Below, piece after piece: positions 44,657 to 53,871 of a stretch of DNA of 64,000 nucleotides (positions within the stretch are counted from its first letter, which is position 1; each line of letters begins with the position of its first letter). The translations under genes were made by a program, and so were the position numbers. Under the pieces are notes generated by a model. It was given only the letters and a program-made list of their open reading frames with translations. It was not told the DNA's origin and did no database searches. The stretch lies in the NCBI GenBank assembly GCA_030158675.1, contig JAOASL010000047.1:43188-107187 (forward strand). The letters run 5' to 3'. This stretch comes from Burkholderiaceae bacterium (GTDB lineage Bacteria > Pseudomonadota > Gammaproteobacteria > Burkholderiales > Burkholderiaceae_D).

Positions 44657-46834
44657 ATGGGCTTCACCCTTGCACCGCTTGCCACGTCAGCTGTCATCCG
44701 CACGGTCGCCGCGCTGCTCGCGGCTTCAATCGCTTACTGCGCTGCGGCTGAGCCGGCCGCGCCCAAGCCCAAAGCCGGACTGCATTCCACGGTGGTGGTG
44801 CAGCAGGCGCCGCCGCATCCACTGGTTGAGCGATTGATCGTCACGCCGCATCCGACCCGCGGGGGCAAGCTCAACTGGCAGCTGCAACAGAAAAATGCCA
44901 GCCGCTTGTCCGCGCTCGCCAGCGTGCCGCTGACCGTCGAACGCAAGCTCACCGACGGATCGCATCTGCTGAAGCTGGAACGGCCGGTGTCGGTCGACCA
45001 GGCGCGTGCACTGGCAGCACAATTGCAGCAAAGCGGCGAAGTGCAGGCGGCTGAGCCTGATTTGCTGATGCAGCCGCAGATGATCGCGCCGAACGATCCC
45101 GGTTATGCCACCTGGCCCGGGCAGTGGCATTACCTTCCGCCCACCGGCAGTAATCGCGGCGGCGCCGATGTGCCCGCTGCATGGGAGCGGACACTTGGCA
45201 GCGGCAATGTAAACGTCGCCGTCATCGATACGGGCTACCGACCACATGCCGATCTGCAGGCAATGTTGCCCGGTTATGACTTCATCAGCAGCACGGCGGT
45301 GTCAAATGATGGCAACGGCCGCGATGCCGATGCCTCCGACCCGGGCGACTACGTAGCGGCCGATGCCTGCGGCAGCGGTTCGGCTGCCCGCAACTCAAGC
45401 TGGCATGGCACGCATGTGATCGGCACCATTGCCGCGCTGATGGACAACGGCTTGTACGGCACCGGCATCGCTCCCCATGTACGTATCTTGCCGCTGCGCG
45501 CGCTCGGACGCTGCGGCGGCTATACGTCCGACATCATCGACAGCATTCGCTGGGCAGTCGGCGTCGATATCAGCGGCGCGCCACGCAACCTGAATCCGGC
45601 GCGCGTGATCAACCTGTCGCTTGGCAGCACGGGAAGCTGCTCTGCCGCCTTCCAGAGCGCGATCAACGATGCGAATGCAAAAGGTGCGATTGTGGTCGTC
45701 GCCACCGGCAACGGCGGCGCCAACGCCGTCAACCAGCCCGCGAACTGCAGTGGCGTCATTGCCGTCACCGCGCATGCAATCGATGGCGACAATGCCGATT
45801 ACGCCAATATCGGTGCCGAGACCACCCTCAGCGCGCCGGGTGGCGGCTGCGGCACCTTGTCGCTGAGTTGCGTGCCCGGGTATACCGCCGATGGTCCGCC
45901 GGTGTACTCGCTCGGCAATACCGGGTCCACCGTGCCACGGGCTGACAGCGCTGCGCTGAAGTACGGCACCAGCATGGCGGCGCCCCATGTGGTTGGCACA
46001 GTCGCGCTGATGTTGTCGGTCAATCCTGCGCTCAATCGTGCCGAGGTCACCTCGCTGCTGCGTAGCGCTGCCCGTCCGTTCGCTGCAGGTAGCACCTGTA
46101 CGCTGTCGGAGAACAGCGGCCTGTGCGGCGCGGGTCTGCTGGATGCGCAAGCCGCGCTGGCGGCGGTCGCGCCCATCGTCCAGATTGGCACGCCACATCA
46201 GGTTGTCGCGCCCTTTTCCAATGTCGCGCTGTCGGGCAGCGTCCAGGCGCCCGCCGGTAGCCAGATCACCAGCTACCAGTGGCGCGCCGCGGCATCGAAT
46301 CCGCAGCCGGTAACGCTGATGAATGCCAACAGCGCCAACGCCAGCTTCATCGCACCGGCTAGCGGAACGTATGCGTTTACCCTCACCGTGACCGACAACT
46401 TCGGCATTGCAGGCAGCGCGAATGCGACTGTGCGCGTCAACAGCGTGCCATGGCTGCAGCCGGTGGCGACGCAGCAGCTCGCCTTTGGCGGCACGCTGAA
46501 GCTGCCATTGCGGGCCACAGATCCGGATGGTGACGCAGTGGTGTTCCATGCATCCGCGCTACCGGGCGGTGCAAGCCTGTCTGCCGCCGGCCTGCTTACA
46601 TGGAGCAGCGCGGCGCCGGTCGGCAGCTACAGCATCGTGTGGTACGCCAGCGATGCGTATGGCAGCAGCCTGCCCGGTCAATTCACCGTACAGGTGGCAG
46701 ATGGCGGTAGCAGCGCCACCGTCGCACCCGCCGGGGGAAGTGGTGGCAGTGGCGGTGGCGGCAGTATGGCGGGCGACCTGATGCTGTTTGCCGGTGGCGT
46801 GCTTGCGCTCGTACGACGGCTGCTGCACCGGTGA
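44657..46834 (+). CDS. secreted subtilisin-family serine protease with GlyGly-CTERM-like tail
   Basis: A 725-residue S8 protease. It has a signal peptide (about 1-31), a propeptide (about 32-140, with the inhibitor-like end SGEVQAAEPDLLMQP), and a catalytic domain with Asp191 (AVIDTGYRPH), His250 (SWHGTHVIGT) and Ser439 (YGTSMAAPHV). Two Ig/PKD-like or cadherin-like modules follow (about 500-690). The end is a Gly/Ser run, one hydrophobic helix (DLMLFAGGVLALV) and RRLLHR: the tripartite GlyGly-CTERM sorting form. The next gene, overlapping by four bases, is a rhombosortase-like rhomboid, the expected processing enzyme. Proteins of this type are normally T2SS substrates. Confidence 0.92.
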   Translation: MGFTLAPLATSAVIRTVAALLAASIAYCAAAEPAAPKPKAGLHSTVVVQQAPPHPLVERLIVTPHPTRGGKLNWQLQQKNASRLSALASVPLTVERKLTDGSHLLKLERPVSVDQARALAAQLQQSGEVQAAEPDLLMQPQMIAPNDPGYATWPGQWHYLPPTGSNRGGADVPAAWERTLGSGNVNVAVIDTGYRPHADLQAMLPGYDFISSTAVSNDGNGRDADASDPGDYVAADACGSGSAARNSSWHGTHVIGTIAALMDNGLYGTGIAPHVRILPLRALGRCGGYTSDIIDSIRWAVGVDISGAPRNLNPARVINLSLGSTGSCSAAFQSAINDANAKGAIVVVATGNGGANAVNQPANCSGVIAVTAHAIDGDNADYANIGAETTLSAPGGGCGTLSLSCVPGYTADGPPVYSLGNTGSTVPRADSAALKYGTSMAAPHVVGTVALMLSVNPALNRAEVTSLLRSAARPFAAGSTCTLSENSGLCGAGLLDAQAALAAVAPIVQIGTPHQVVAPFSNVALSGSVQAPAGSQITSYQWRAAASNPQPVTLMNANSANASFIAPASGTYAFTLTVTDNFGIAGSANATVRVNSVPWLQPVATQQLAFGGTLKLPLRATDPDGDAVVFHASALPGGASLSAAGLLTWSSAAPVGSYSIVWYASDAYGSSLPGQFTVQVADGGSSATVAPAGGSGGSGGGGSMAGDLMLFAGGVLALVRRLLHR

Positions 46835-47496
46835 GCAAGCCGACCTCCTCGTCCAGCCCACCGCAGCCACCGCAATTGAACCCGTGCTGCCATTGGCCGC
46901 CGTCACGATGGCCATGGCTGTCATTTTCAAACAGCCGCTGGCTTCCCGGCGCAGTGCTGGCGCTGCTGTCCGCGGCAAGTACGATGCTGCCTGGTGCGCT
47001 GGATGCGCTCGCATGGCGCCGCACGGCGCTCGACAGTGGCCAGTGGGAGCGGCTGTTGACTGCCCATGTGGCCCACTTGGGGCCGCATCATCTGCTGTTC
47101 AACCTGCTGGGCCTGCTACTGATCACCGAATTACTACTGGAACGCTGGCGCGGTACCGCTATCGTATCGCTCGGTCTGGCCAGCGCGTTTGGCACCAGTT
47201 TTCTGCTCTGGTACGGCGAGCCCCACCTGCAGTGGTACGCCGGCCTGTCCGGCATGCTGCATGGCCTGTGGGCGGGTGCTGCGCTGTCGGGCTGGTTGCA
47301 GAGTCGCAGCCGGCTGCATCTGGGCGCGCTGGCCGCACTGGCCGCCAAGCTGGTCTGGCTCAATCCCGGAACAGCAGCCATGATGATCGGATCGGAGATG
47401 CCGGTCGTTGCAGTCGCCCATCTGTACGGCGCGGCCAGCGGACTGGCATGGGCGATCCTGCGCCGGGTTTGGCGGCGGTTGCGGCATTTGGATTAG
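46831..47496 (+). CDS. rhombosortase-like rhomboid intramembrane protease
   Basis: A 221-residue polytopic membrane protein starting at a GTG that overlaps the protease stop. After a Pro/Ser-rich cytoplasmic N-terminus come about six helices. Rhomboid features are His87-x3-Asn91 (HHLLFN), the serine nucleophile Ser140 in YAGLSGMLHGLW, and His197 in AHLYGA. The short rhomboid lacking extra domains, with the GLSG-x-x-HG pattern and adjacency to a GlyGly-CTERM protein, matches rhombosortase. It would cut or anchor the C-terminal tail of the protease. The ahcY leader begins about 10 bases later. Confidence 0.85.
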   Translation: MSKPTSSSSPPQPPQLNPCCHWPPSRWPWLSFSNSRWLPGAVLALLSAASTMLPGALDALAWRRTALDSGQWERLLTAHVAHLGPHHLLFNLLGLLLITELLLERWRGTAIVSLGLASAFGTSFLLWYGEPHLQWYAGLSGMLHGLWAGAALSGWLQSRSRLHLGALAALAAKLVWLNPGTAAMMIGSEMPVVAVAHLYGAASGLAWAILRRVWRRLRHLD

Positions 47497-47504
47497 AATA
47501 TGCG

Positions 47505-47579
47505 CCTGCCAAGGAGCGTTGCGACGGAAATCTGCTTTCCGCCAGGCTTGGCAAGTCAACACCGCAACGGCGCTCACGT
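47505..47579 (+). promoter_or_regulatory. S-adenosylhomocysteine riboswitch upstream of ahcY
   Basis: The leader carries the conserved SAH aptamer core: GCCAAGGAGCGTTGCGACGG at 47508, then AGGCTTGGCAAG, then CAACGGCGCTCACG. Stem P1 pairs GCCAAG (47508-47513) with CTTGGC (47547-47552); GAGCG (47514-47518) pairs with CGCTC (47571-47575) and TTG with CAA to give the pseudoknot. SAH riboswitches turn on ahcY when SAH builds up. A TAGAAT -10-like element at 47494-47499 lies just before. The element ends about 33 bases before the ahcY ATG. Confidence 0.93.
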
Positions 47580-47611
47580 TACTTTTTTCGAATTCATGAA
47601 AGGAGGGCGTG

Positions 47612-49030
47612 ATGAACGCCGTACTGAAACCTTCTGCTTCCCACGATTACTACGTTGCCGACATCGGTCTCGCCGACTGGGGTAACAAAGAAATCAAGAT
47701 TGCCGAGACCGAGATGCCTGGCCTGATGGCGATCCGCGAGGAATTCGCCGCCAGCCAGCCGCTGAAGGGCGCGCGCATTACCGGCTCGCTGCATATGACG
47801 ATCCAGACCGCCGTGCTGATTCAGACCCTCGAGGCGCTGGGCGCCAAAGTGCGCTGGGCCTCTTGCAACATCTATTCGACGCAGGATCATGCCGCCGCCG
47901 CCATCGCTGCTGCCGGCACGCCGGTGTTCGCGTTCAAGGGCGAGAACCTCGACGAATATTGGGACTTCACCCATCGTATTTTCGAATGGGCCGACGGCGA
48001 ATATTCGAACATGATCCTCGATGACGGCGGTGACGCAACCCTGCTGCTGCACTTTGGCACCCGTGCCGAGAAAGACATCAGCGTACTGACCAATCCGGAT
48101 TCGGAAGAGGCAGTTTGCCTGTTCAACTCGATCAGGAAGAAGCTCGCGACCGACCCGACCTGGTACTCGACGCGTCTCGCGCAGATCAAGGGCGTGACCG
48201 AAGAGACCACCACCGGCGTGCACCGGCTGTACCAGATGCACAAGGAAGGCAAGCTCGCTTTCCCGGCGATTAACGTCAATGATTCGGTCACCAAGTCCAA
48301 GTTTGACAATCTGTACGGCTGCCGCGAGTCGCTGGTTGACGGCATCAAGCGTGCAACCGACGTCATGATCGCCGGCAAGGTCGCCGTCGTCGCCGGGTAT
48401 GGCGATGTCGGTAAAGGTTCCGCGCAGGCGCTGCGTGCGCTGTCCGCGCAAGTCTGGGTCACAGAAATCGACCCGATCTGTGCGCTGCAGGCTGCAATGG
48501 AAGGCTATCGCGTCGTCACGATGGACTACGCGGCCGAGCATGCCGACATCTTCGTCACCGCCACCGGCAACTACCATGTGATCACGCACGAGCACATGAA
48601 GAAGATGAAGGACCAGGCGATTGTCTGCAACATCGGTCACTTCGACAACGAGATCGAAGTCGCCGCGCTGAAGCAGTACACTTGGGAAAACATCAAGCCG
48701 CAGGTCGATCATGTGATCTTCGCGGACGGTAAGCGCATCATCCTGCTGGCAGAAGGCCGTCTGGTGAACCTGGGTTGCGGCACCGGCCATCCGTCGTATG
48801 TGATGAGCTCCTCATTCGCCAACCAGACCATTGCGCAGATCGAGCTGTTCGGCAACACCGCTGCGTATCCGGTCGGCGTCTACACGCTGCCCAAGCATCT
48901 GGACGAAAAAGTCGCGCGCCTGCAGCTGAAGAAACTGAATGCGCAGCTGACCACGCTGAGCGCAGAACAGGCGGCCTACATCGGCGTACAACAGCAAGGG
49001 CCATACAAGCCCGAGCACTACCGCTACTAA
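47612..49030 (+). CDS. ahcY: S-adenosylhomocysteine hydrolase
   Basis: Splits SAH into adenosine and homocysteine, relieving inhibition of methyltransferases. The ATG at 47612 follows AGGAGG by five bases and gives 472 residues. Visible are [18 protein letters not shown], the NAD-binding [25 protein letters not shown], and the end [10 protein letters not shown] typical of the long bacterial form. Expression should be induced by SAH through the upstream riboswitch. Confidence 0.98.
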   Translation: MNAVLKPSASHDYYVADIGLADWGNKEIKIAETEMPGLMAIREEFAASQPLKGARITGSLHMTIQTAVLIQTLEALGAKVRWASCNIYSTQDHAAAAIAAAGTPVFAFKGENLDEYWDFTHRIFEWADGEYSNMILDDGGDATLLLHFGTRAEKDISVLTNPDSEEAVCLFNSIRKKLATDPTWYSTRLAQIKGVTEETTTGVHRLYQMHKEGKLAFPAINVNDSVTKSKFDNLYGCRESLVDGIKRATDVMIAGKVAVVAGYGDVGKGSAQALRALSAQVWVTEIDPICALQAAMEGYRVVTMDYAAEHADIFVTATGNYHVITHEHMKKMKDQAIVCNIGHFDNEIEVAALKQYTWENIKPQVDHVIFADGKRIILLAEGRLVNLGCGTGHPSYVMSSSFANQTIAQIELFGNTAAYPVGVYTLPKHLDEKVARLQLKKLNAQLTTLSAEQAAYIGVQQQGPYKPEHYRY

Positions 49031-49100
49031 GCAGGACAGTGCCGCTGCGCTGGCCGATGCCGGTGCAGCGGCCACATCCGCCACACCCGCTTCCCTATTT

Positions 49101-49442
49101 ATGCGCCTGCTTCTTCTGTGGCTGATCAATACGGTCGCCCTGTTCATCCTGCCTCATCTGCTCAACTCCGTGCAGGTAGACAGCATGTCGGCCGCCCTGC
49201 TGGCGGCCTTGCTGCTCGGTCTGGTGAATACGCTGATACGGCCTGTCCTGATCCTGCTGACCCTGCCCGTCACTTTCCTGACGCTCGGCCTGTTCATCTT
49301 CGTCATCAATGGCCTGATGTTCTGGTTCGTCGCGGACCTGGTGCAGGGATTCCGTGTCGCCAGCTTCGGCTCGGCCATTCTCGCGGCGCTGGTCTACAGC
49401 GTGATCTCGTGGCTGCTGTCAGCACTTTTCATACGAACATAA
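49101..49442 (+). CDS. phage-holin-family-like membrane protein
   Basis: A 113-residue protein with four hydrophobic helices (LLLLWLINTVALFILPHLL, ALLAALLLGLVNTLI, LILLTLPVTFLTLGLFIFVINGLMFWFV and ILAALVYSVISWLLSALF). It belongs to the small membrane family often labelled phage holin family 4 / DUF360-like, which is chromosomal and not tied to phage. Its place between ahcY and metF is conserved in Burkholderiales, and it ends one base before metF. Function unknown. Confidence 0.85.
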   Translation: MRLLLLWLINTVALFILPHLLNSVQVDSMSAALLAALLLGLVNTLIRPVLILLTLPVTFLTLGLFIFVINGLMFWFVADLVQGFRVASFGSAILAALVYSVISWLLSALFIRT

Positions 49443-50279
49443 ATGTCACAACACAGTTTTAGCATCGAATTTTTCCCGCCCAAGACACCCGAGGGCGTGG
49501 AAAAGCTGCGCATCGCGCGCCGTACGCTGGCCGAAATCCGGCCCGAGTACTTCTCCGTCACCTTCGGCGCAGCCGGTTCTACCCAGGCCGGCACGCGCGA
49601 CACCGTGTTCGAGATACATGGCGAAGGCCACAGCGCCGCGCCGCATTTGTCATGCATGGGCCGCTCGCGCGCGGACCTGCGCGAGATCATCGGCGAGTAC
49701 AAGACCCATGGCATTGGCCGGCTGGTCGCGCTGCGCGGTGATTTGCCGAGTGGCTTCGGCGGTTCCTTCGGCGAACTGCACTACGCCAGCGAGCTGATCG
49801 AGTTCATCCGCGCCGAGACCGGTGACTGGTTCCACATCGAGGCCGCCGCCTATCCCGAAATGCATCCGCAGGCGAAGTCACCGCAGGACGACCTGCAGAA
49901 TTTCGTGCGCAAGGTGAAGGCCGGCGCCAACTCGGCCATCACGCAATACTTCTACAACGCGGATGCATACTTCCGTTTCGTTGATGACGTGCATAAGCTG
50001 GGCGTCGACATACCGATCGTTGCCGGCATCATGCCGATCACGAACTACACGCAGCTGATGCGCTTTTCCGACATGTGCGGCGCCGAGATTCCCCGCTGGG
50101 TCAGGCTGAAGCTCGCCAGTTTCGGCGACGACACCGAATCGATTCGTGCGTTCGGCCTCGATGTGGTCGCGCAAATGTGCGAGCGCCTGCTTGCCGGAGG
50201 CGCGCCGGGATTGCATTTCTACACCTTGAACCAGGCCGGCCCGACACTGGCAATCTGTAATCGCCTGAAGCCGCGCTGA
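49443..50279 (+). CDS. metF: 5,10-methylenetetrahydrofolate reductase
   Basis: Makes 5-methyl-THF for methionine regeneration. It has 278 residues, starting SIEFFPPKTPEGVEKL, the TIM-barrel entry of MetF, and ending with GGAPGLHFYTLNQAGPT, the conserved C-terminal strand. The FAD/folate segments SVTFGAAGST, LRGD and AAYPEMHPQAKSP are visible. Together with metK and ahcY it completes the local methyl-cycle block. Confidence 0.96.
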   Translation: MSQHSFSIEFFPPKTPEGVEKLRIARRTLAEIRPEYFSVTFGAAGSTQAGTRDTVFEIHGEGHSAAPHLSCMGRSRADLREIIGEYKTHGIGRLVALRGDLPSGFGGSFGELHYASELIEFIRAETGDWFHIEAAAYPEMHPQAKSPQDDLQNFVRKVKAGANSAITQYFYNADAYFRFVDDVHKLGVDIPIVAGIMPITNYTQLMRFSDMCGAEIPRWVRLKLASFGDDTESIRAFGLDVVAQMCERLLAGGAPGLHFYTLNQAGPTLAICNRLKPR

Positions 50280-50289
50280 CGAGCGACTT

Positions 50290-50871
50290 TCAGGCGGGGT
50301 CGCCGGCAGATTCTGGCGGCCAGAATCCTGCGTCCGTGATGATGATGTCCAAGGGGATGTCATGTACCTCCGCCGCAAACGCCACGCGCGAAAACGCGTA
50401 GGCGATGCCGGCCGCCTTCGGTCGCGGCGACTGCGCCAGCGTGCGATCGAAATAGCCGCCGCCAAAGCCGAGCCGCAGACACTCCCCGGTGAAGCCTATG
50501 CAGGGTGCCAGCACCGCCTCCGGCTGCAGATAGTCGCCGCGCTCCACCGGCGCTGGCGTGCCGCTGGCGTCACGTGCAAGCGCATCGCCCGGCTGCCAGC
50601 GCACAAACGACAGCGGATGATGTTTCTGCAGGACGACCGGCATCGCGAGCACGATCCCGCGCGCCAGCAATTGCGGGTACAGCAGCGCCAGATCCGGCTC
50701 GCCGGGCATCGGCAGATAGGCGCCGAGCACACGCACCTGATGCCGCACAAGCCACAGCGATAAGTGTTCGGCGATGCGGGCATCCGCCTGCGCCTTCACA
50801 GCAGGGTCGAGCGCGTGTCGTGCTGCAATCATCCGGCGCCGTAATTCCGGTTTGTCATCAAGGTTTTTCAT
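50290..50871 (-). CDS. 5-formyltetrahydrofolate cyclo-ligase
   Basis: A 193-residue enzyme of the Fau/YgfA family that converts 5-formyl-THF to 5,10-methenyl-THF with ATP. The signature GFTGECLRLGFGGGYFDRTL lies in the second half, with RRRMIAARHALD at the start and DIIITDAGFWPP near the end. It is convergent with metF and divergent from the transglycosylase gene. No 6S RNA fits in the 95 bases upstream. Confidence 0.93.
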   Translation of the reverse strand: MKNLDDKPELRRRMIAARHALDPAVKAQADARIAEHLSLWLVRHQVRVLGAYLPMPGEPDLALLYPQLLARGIVLAMPVVLQKHHPLSFVRWQPGDALARDASGTPAPVERGDYLQPEAVLAPCIGFTGECLRLGFGGGYFDRTLAQSPRPKAAGIAYAFSRVAFAAEVHDIPLDIIITDAGFWPPESAGDPA

Positions 50872-50966
50872 GAGGAGAAAGTCGCGCTGATCGGGCGATT
50901 CGTGAATGCACTGCGTGCTATTCTAAAGAACGAAATCCATTGCAGTAACTCTTGCAGGCAGAAAGC

Positions 50967-52949
50967 ATGAAGCTTCATTCAAGTTGGTCGTTGGCCGCTG
51001 TGCTGGCATTCGCGGGCGCGGCTGCGACTGCCCTGCTGCCCGCCTTGCCTGTATCCGCCGCAGCGAACAAGCGCGCAGCACAGCAGGCTTCTTCGCCCGA
51101 CGCTGATTTCATCGCGTTGCGCGAGGCCGGGCTACGCGGTGACACTGGCGAGGCCGGTCGTCTGTCCGTTCGGCTGATCGAATATCCGATACCGTCCTAT
51201 GTTGATTACTATCGTCTTTATCCGCGCCTTGCCGCCGCGCCGGAGGGGGAGATTCGCAGCTTCCTCGAGCGCTACGATGGCACCGCGATTGCCGATCGCC
51301 TGCGTAACGACTGGCTGCAACTGCTAGGTCGCGCGCATGACTGGCGCGTATTTGACGAGCAGTATCCGCGTTTCGTACTCAATGATGACACCCAACTGAA
51401 ATGCTATGCGTTGATGTCGCGCGCTGTGAAGGCGGAAAACGTCGCGCAGGCCGCGCGCGAGCTGCTGACCCAGCCGAAGTACTTCGGCGACGCCTGTGTC
51501 GAACTGATCGGTCGACTCGCACAAGACCGGCAATTCGGTGAGGACGACGTCTGGCGTCAGGTCAGGCAGGCAGTCGAATATGGACAGCCGTCGACCGCGC
51601 GCCGCATCGCCGGCTTCACCGATGTCAATGACAAGCTGCTGATTCAGGCGATCGAAAAGCCTGCATCGCTGGTTGAGCGGGGCACCAGCGGCGGCCGCGC
51701 GTCGCGTGAGTTGTTCCTGATCGCGCTGGGTCGTTTCGCGCGCGACAACCCGGAGCGCGCGCTGGTGGCGATACAGCGTTCAGACTCGCGGCTGACCGAG
51801 GCAGAGCAGGCGGTCGGCTGGTCGATGCTGGCACTTCAGGCATCGCTGGCGCTGTCGAAAGATGCACCGGATTACTGGCGCCGGACCTGGGACGCCGCGT
51901 TGTCGAACGACGGCTATCAATGGCGCGCCCGTGCTGCTTTGCGTGCCGGCGACTGGCCGATGGTGATGCAGGCAATCGATACCATGCCGGCAGAGCTGAG
52001 ACAGGATCCGGCCTGGGTCTACTGGCGTGGCCGCGCGCAGGCGGCACTGGGCCGGGCCGACGATGCGCGTCGCCATTTCCAGCAGCTCGCCGGACAATCG
52101 CATTTTTACGGGCAACTGGCGACCGAAGAACTTGGCCGGCAGATTGCACCGCCGCCCAAGCCGGCTGCGCCGACGGCGCTGGAACTGATCGAGGCAGAGA
52201 CGAACCCCGGCTTGCATGATGCACTGAAATTTCTTGAGCTTGGCCTGCGCTTCGAGGCGACCCGCGAATGGAACTGGCAATTGCGGCGGATGACCGACCG
52301 GCAGCTGCTGGCCGCCGCCGAGCTGGCACGTCGCAATGATGTGCTCGACCGCATGGTCGCCGCAGCCGATCGCACGAAGGAGGAGCATGATCTTGCGTAT
52401 CGCTACCCGACGCCGCACGACGACATCATGCATGGCGCCACGCAGCCGATCGGGCTCGACAAGGCATGGGTCTACGGACTGATCCGGCAGGAATCGCGTT
52501 TCATCAAAAGTGCGCGCTCGGTCGTTGGCGCTTCCGGCCTGATGCAGATTATGCCGAACACCGCGAACTACGTTGCCAGAAAAATCGGCATGACCGGATT
52601 CACGCTGGCCAGCCTGAATGAAACCCGAACCAATATCACTCTTGGCACCCAATATCTGAACATGGTGCTGGCCAATCTCGGCGGCTCGCAGACGCTGGCC
52701 ACCGCCGCGTATAACGCGGGCCCGGGCCGGCCGCGGCAATGGCGCTCGCAGCTTGATCGTCCAGTCGAAGGCGCGATCTTCGCCGAAACCATCCCGTTCT
52801 CCGAGACGCGCGGCTATGTGAAAAATGTGCTCGCGAATGCCACCTGGTATGCGGCGCAGTTCGAGAACCGTCCGCAGTCACTGAAATCGCGTCTGGGTAT
52901 CGTTTCGCCGCGCGACGCCAACCTCGCCGATCCCGGCGACCTGCCTTGA
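50967..52949 (+). CDS. soluble lytic murein transglycosylase
   Basis: A 660-residue periplasmic Slt70-like enzyme that cleaves glycan strands and forms 1,6-anhydromuramic acid ends. It has a signal peptide (about 1-33, ending PVSAAA), a long alpha-helical U/L superhelix (about 50-480), and a C-terminal lysozyme-like SLT domain with the catalytic Glu in GLIRQESRFIKSARS, then GASGLMQIMPNTA and TAAYNAGPGRPRQW. I chose the ATG at 50967, since an upstream TTG adds nothing signal-like. Confidence 0.94.
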   Translation: MKLHSSWSLAAVLAFAGAAATALLPALPVSAAANKRAAQQASSPDADFIALREAGLRGDTGEAGRLSVRLIEYPIPSYVDYYRLYPRLAAAPEGEIRSFLERYDGTAIADRLRNDWLQLLGRAHDWRVFDEQYPRFVLNDDTQLKCYALMSRAVKAENVAQAARELLTQPKYFGDACVELIGRLAQDRQFGEDDVWRQVRQAVEYGQPSTARRIAGFTDVNDKLLIQAIEKPASLVERGTSGGRASRELFLIALGRFARDNPERALVAIQRSDSRLTEAEQAVGWSMLALQASLALSKDAPDYWRRTWDAALSNDGYQWRARAALRAGDWPMVMQAIDTMPAELRQDPAWVYWRGRAQAALGRADDARRHFQQLAGQSHFYGQLATEELGRQIAPPPKPAAPTALELIEAETNPGLHDALKFLELGLRFEATREWNWQLRRMTDRQLLAAAELARRNDVLDRMVAAADRTKEEHDLAYRYPTPHDDIMHGATQPIGLDKAWVYGLIRQESRFIKSARSVVGASGLMQIMPNTANYVARKIGMTGFTLASLNETRTNITLGTQYLNMVLANLGGSQTLATAAYNAGPGRPRQWRSQLDRPVEGAIFAETIPFSETRGYVKNVLANATWYAAQFENRPQSLKSRLGIVSPRDANLADPGDLP

Positions 52950-52956
52950 GGTAAAC

Positions 52957-53868
52957 ATGCGGTACGAATCCATCCTGTTGATTGGCGGGAGCGGCTTCAT
53001 CGGTGCGCACATCGCCGCGCGGCTCGTCGCCGGCGGGCGCACGGTGACAGTGCCGACCCGCCACCGTGAGCGCGCGAAGCATTTGCTGGTGCTGCCGACT
53101 GCGCAGGTGGTCGAGGCCAATGTATTCGACGAAGCCGCACTCAATCGCCTGACGGCCGGGGTGGACGCCGTCATCAACCTCGTCGGTGTGCTGCACTCGC
53201 GGCCGGGGTCGCCGTGGGGACCCGAGTTCGAGCATGCACATGTCGTGCTGCCGAGGTTGCTGGCGCGCGCTTGCGAGCGCGGCCATGTGAAGCGCGTGTT
53301 GCACATGGCCGCGCTCGGCGCGTCGGCTGACGGCCCGTCGATGTACCAGCGATCGAAAGCGGCGGGCGAGAAGATCATGCTCGATGTGGCCGGATTGCAG
53401 GTGAGCTCGTTCCGTCCCTCGGTGGTGTTCGGCCCGGAAGATCATTTTCTCAACCTGTTCGCCCGGATGCAGGCCCTGCTGCCGGTGATGGTGCTCGGCG
53501 GCGCCGACGCGCGGTTCCAGCCCGTGTTTGTCGGCGATGTCGCGCAGGCTTTTGTCGATGCGCTGGATGATCCGGCCACCATCGGCAAGGTCTACGAACT
53601 GGTTGGCCCCCACATCTACACGCTGCGCGAGCTGGTGCAGCTGGCTGGCGTTTACAGCGGGCATAAGCGCCCTGTCATCGGGTTGCCGGATGCGCTGGCG
53701 CGGCTGCAGGCAGGGTTTCTCGAGCATATGCCGGGCGGTCCGCTGATGAGCCGCGACAACCTCGACTCGATGAAGTCCGACAACATCGCCAGCGGTCGCT
53801 ATGCATTGCCGCCGCACTGGAAGCCGACGCCGCTGGAGGCCGTCGCCCCCGACTACTTGCGACGCTAG
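52957..53868 (+). CDS. complex I NDUFA9-like NAD(P)-binding protein
   Basis: A 303-residue atypical short-chain dehydrogenase fold. The N-terminal nucleotide loop is LIGGSGFIGAHIAARL, followed by VDAVINLVGVLH and the SxxYxxSK-like segment reduced to YQRSKAAGEKIM. FRPSVVFGPEDHFLN is typical of the NDUFA9/YbjT-like group. Its physiological reaction is not established. It lies seven bases after the transglycosylase and three bases before cca. Confidence 0.88.
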   Translation: MRYESILLIGGSGFIGAHIAARLVAGGRTVTVPTRHRERAKHLLVLPTAQVVEANVFDEAALNRLTAGVDAVINLVGVLHSRPGSPWGPEFEHAHVVLPRLLARACERGHVKRVLHMAALGASADGPSMYQRSKAAGEKIMLDVAGLQVSSFRPSVVFGPEDHFLNLFARMQALLPVMVLGGADARFQPVFVGDVAQAFVDALDDPATIGKVYELVGPHIYTLRELVQLAGVYSGHKRPVIGLPDALARLQAGFLEHMPGGPLMSRDNLDSMKSDNIASGRYALPPHWKPTPLEAVAPDYLRR

Positions 53869-53871
53869 CCG

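Noticed and set aside
45395..46549. 384-residue minus-strand frame opposite the subtilase
   Set aside because: The catalytic triad is on the plus strand, and the antisense product is a biased Arg/Ala/Gly sequence.
47594..48790. 398-residue minus-strand frame opposite ahcY
   Set aside because: ahcY is certain; no start signal or motif supports the antisense frame.
49101..49442. Prophage remnant, because of the holin-family label
   Set aside because: This membrane family is chromosomal and conserved between ahcY and metF; no other phage gene is near.
50872..50966. 6S RNA upstream of the 5-formyl-THF cyclo-ligase gene, as in E. coli
   Set aside because: The gap is only 95 bases, too short for 6S RNA, and shows no such fold.
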